Positions 6,130 to 7,508 of a stretch of 7,508 bases of DNA are shown here, piece after piece. Each line of letters begins with the position of its first letter. The stretch's first letter is position 1. Made by a program: the position numbers and the translations under genes. Origin of the DNA: an uncultured Lysobacteraceae bacterium (GTDB lineage: Bacteria; Pseudomonadota; Gammaproteobacteria; Xanthomonadales; Rhodanobacteraceae); contig CAMLSI010000256.1 of the NCBI GenBank assembly GCA_946482585.1, positions 1 through 7,508 of the forward strand, given 5' to 3'. Below the pieces are notes generated by a model. It saw only the letters and a program-made list of their open reading frames with translations, was not told the DNA's origin and did no database searches.

Positions 6130-7508
6130 AACCGCGAAACGCGCCGCGCCGACGATGGCACCGCAACGGCGGAAAACGCGGCGCCGGCCACGCCCGCCAC
6201 GCCGGCGACACCCGCCACGCCTGCCGCGGCGACCGCGGCCCAGGGCTCGACCAGCAACTGCCTCGCACCGCCGTTCCTCGTCTCGTCCACGCCAGGCCAA
6301 TACGGCTATACCGTGCCGAAGGATTTCGCGCTCACGCGCCAGGCCGATGCGAACTGCTTCGCCTGGCAGCAGTTCCTCGCGCTGAACTGGACGGCTTCCG
6401 CGAGCCAGCGCGGCCAGCCCGACACCACGGTGCCCGCGAGCCAGTTCGGCACGGCCAACGACGAACGCGCGACCGTGTGGGAGACCTACAAGGAATCCGA
6501 CGAAGTGTTCCTCGCCAACGCGCAGGATCCCGGTCCGTGGAACGGTGGCTACGGCGGCACGCCGAGCGTCAAGGTGCTCGGCGGCATGAAGGCCGAGATC
6601 GCACCGGAACCGACGCTGGACCTCAGCGCGATCGGCCAGGCCTCGCAGGGCAGTCCGTGGCTGACCGCGCAGAGCGGCATCCTCACGCTGTACGAGCGCC
6701 GCATGAACGAGGACGAATACAACTACATCGTGCAGAACAAGCTGTACGACGCGAACGTGCAGCAGAAATTCGTCGTCTCGCCGGGCATCAACCTGCCCGA
6801 CGGCACGAGCGCGAGTGCGGCCTACGGCAACACCGGATCGATCGAGACCAAGGCCGCCTGGCTGGAACTGCCCAATTCCGCCGACTGGCCGTACTACAAA
6901 ATTTCCAAAGCCGTCGTGACCTATCCGGGCCAGAAGCCCAAGACCGTCGTCGTCGGCCTGGTCGGCCTGCACATCATCCACAAGACCGCACTGGGCCAGC
7001 AGTTCATCTGGGCGACGTTCGAACACAAGCGCAACGTGCCGAGCCAGACCCAGGTCGCCAACAACACGCTGACGCCGCCGTACACCTACTACAACCCGAG
7101 CTGCAATCCGGCCACCGATCACTACAAGTGCACGGTCAACGCGAACCCGTCGACCTACGGCGGCGGCAAGAACCCGTACAACGCGCCGATCCAGGCCGTT
7201 CGCGTGACCGACATCCCGACGCGCGCGAACAACGACGTGGTTGGTTTGAATCAATACGTCTGGTCGCAGGTGATCGCGCCGCAGAATCCCAATTCGGTGT
7301 TCCTCAACTACGAGCTGGTCAACACCTTGTGGTCGAACCAGAACACGCCGATCGCCGCCGGCTCGCGCACGCCACTGCCGACGCCGCAGCTGTCGCCCGG
7401 CCCGAGCCAGGAGCCCGTCGCGAACACCACGATGGAAACCTACGTGCAGAGCCTGACGTGTCTCGACTGCCACGCCTCGGCCGCCATCGCCACGATCAAG
7501 CCGGCGAC
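6064..7508 (+). CDS. Lipoprotein with C-terminal monohaem c-type site (cytochrome c family), 3' end cut off
   Basis: 481 complete codons are visible and the frame is open at the right edge. The start at ATG 6064 has AGGAG six bases upstream. A lipoprotein signal (MNLSTKTLGLG... L-V-A-C) puts the lipidated Cys at residue 22; Asn at +2 favours outer-membrane sorting. Residues ~40-59 form a low-complexity (ATP)n linker. A large domain follows with FAWQQFLALNW (99-109), VWETYKESDEVF (138-149), VGLHIIHKT (~300-308) and FIWATFEHKRNVP (~315-327). Paired cysteines C66/C98 and C347/C356 may be disulfides. After a Pro-rich stretch, ANTTMETYVQ leads into C466-L-D-C469-H470, a CxxCH haem-c attachment site. 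These motifs resemble proteins annotated only as 'cytochrome c family', from memory of such sequences. It is probably a lipid-anchored electron carrier or redox enzyme acting with the cupredoxin protein. The distal haem ligand is not identifiable, and the gene may end shortly beyond the window. Confidence 0.85.
   Translation, partial: MNLSTKTLGLGLLTAAIALVACNRETRRADDGTATAENAAPATPATPATPATPAAATAAQGSTSNCLAPPFLVSSTPGQYGYTVPKDFALTRQADANCFAWQQFLALNWTASASQRGQPDTTVPASQFGTANDERATVWETYKESDEVFLANAQDPGPWNGGYGGTPSVKVLGGMKAEIAPEPTLDLSAIGQASQGSPWLTAQSGILTLYERRMNEDEYNYIVQNKLYDANVQQKFVVSPGINLPDGTSASAAYGNTGSIETKAAWLELPNSADWPYYKISKAVVTYPGQKPKTVVVGLVGLHIIHKTALGQQFIWATFEHKRNVPSQTQVANNTLTPPYTYYNPSCNPATDHYKCTVNANPSTYGGGKNPYNAPIQAVRVTDIPTRANNDVVGLNQYVWSQVIAPQNPNSVFLNYELVNTLWSNQNTPIAAGSRTPLPTPQLSPGPSQEPVANTTMETYVQSLTCLDCHASAAIATIKPA
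6187..6222 (+). repeat. Four 9-bp units encoding an Ala-Thr-Pro linker
   Basis: Four in-frame copies of a GCC-ACG-CCN-type unit (one copy reads GCG-ACA-CCC) encode (Ala-Thr-Pro)4. It lies ~20 residues after the lipidated Cys, where lipoproteins often carry a flexible tether. Such a repeat can change length by slippage without shifting the frame. Confidence 0.8.
7459..7473 (+). other. CxxCH haem-c attachment motif
   Basis: Codons for C-L-D-C-H at residues 466-470 of the lipoprotein. It is the only CxxCH found in any of the four genes, and implies dependence on a cytochrome c maturation system encoded elsewhere. Confidence 0.85.

Noticed and set aside
6001..7473. Long antisense open frame (~490 codons) opposite the cytochrome lipoprotein
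   Set aside because: Arg/Val/Gly-rich shadow translation with low-complexity stretches. The plus strand carries an RBS, lipobox and CxxCH in one frame.

Overview
The window holds four tightly packed genes, all on the plus strand, that read as one operon. Both ends are cut: the first gene enters from the left edge and the fourth runs off the right edge. The base composition is strongly GC-rich, with GC-ending codons in all four genes. Shine-Dalgarno sites, a Lol-type lipoprotein signal and periplasmic-type domains point to a Gram-negative bacterium, most likely a high-GC proteobacterium (gamma or beta). This taxonomic call is inference; no rRNA or marker gene is present.

Layout: (1) 1-2326, the C-terminal ~774 codons of a multicopper-oxidase-like multi-cupredoxin protein. 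(2) 2323-4113, an exported YVTN/cytochrome-d1-like beta-propeller with an Ig-like (YtkA/FixH-like) domain at the C-terminus and probably one at the N-terminus; it overlaps gene 1 by GTGA. (3) 4134-6053, a 639-residue, Cys-containing protein that I do not recognise, with no visible signal peptide. (4) 6064-7508, an outer-membrane-type lipoprotein with an Ala-Thr-Pro linker, a large uncharacterised domain and a single CxxCH haem-c site near its visible end. Intergenic gaps are -4, 20 and 10 bases, so there is no room for internal promoters or terminators. The promoter and terminator must lie outside the window.

Together the genes suggest an extracytoplasmic redox assembly. It would combine a cupredoxin scaffold, a propeller that could act as a docking or substrate-binding partner, an unknown protein, and a lipid-anchored monohaem cytochrome that could carry electrons. 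The substrate cannot be read from the sequence. The most notable point is that the oxidase-like protein keeps the fold signatures of multicopper oxidases, but the visible part has none of the canonical HxH or HCH copper-ligand motifs. The cassette may therefore be a divergent or non-catalytic relative of manganese- or metal-oxidising multicopper oxidase systems. There are no RNA genes, mobile elements or CRISPR arrays, and no gene-free stretch longer than 20 bases.
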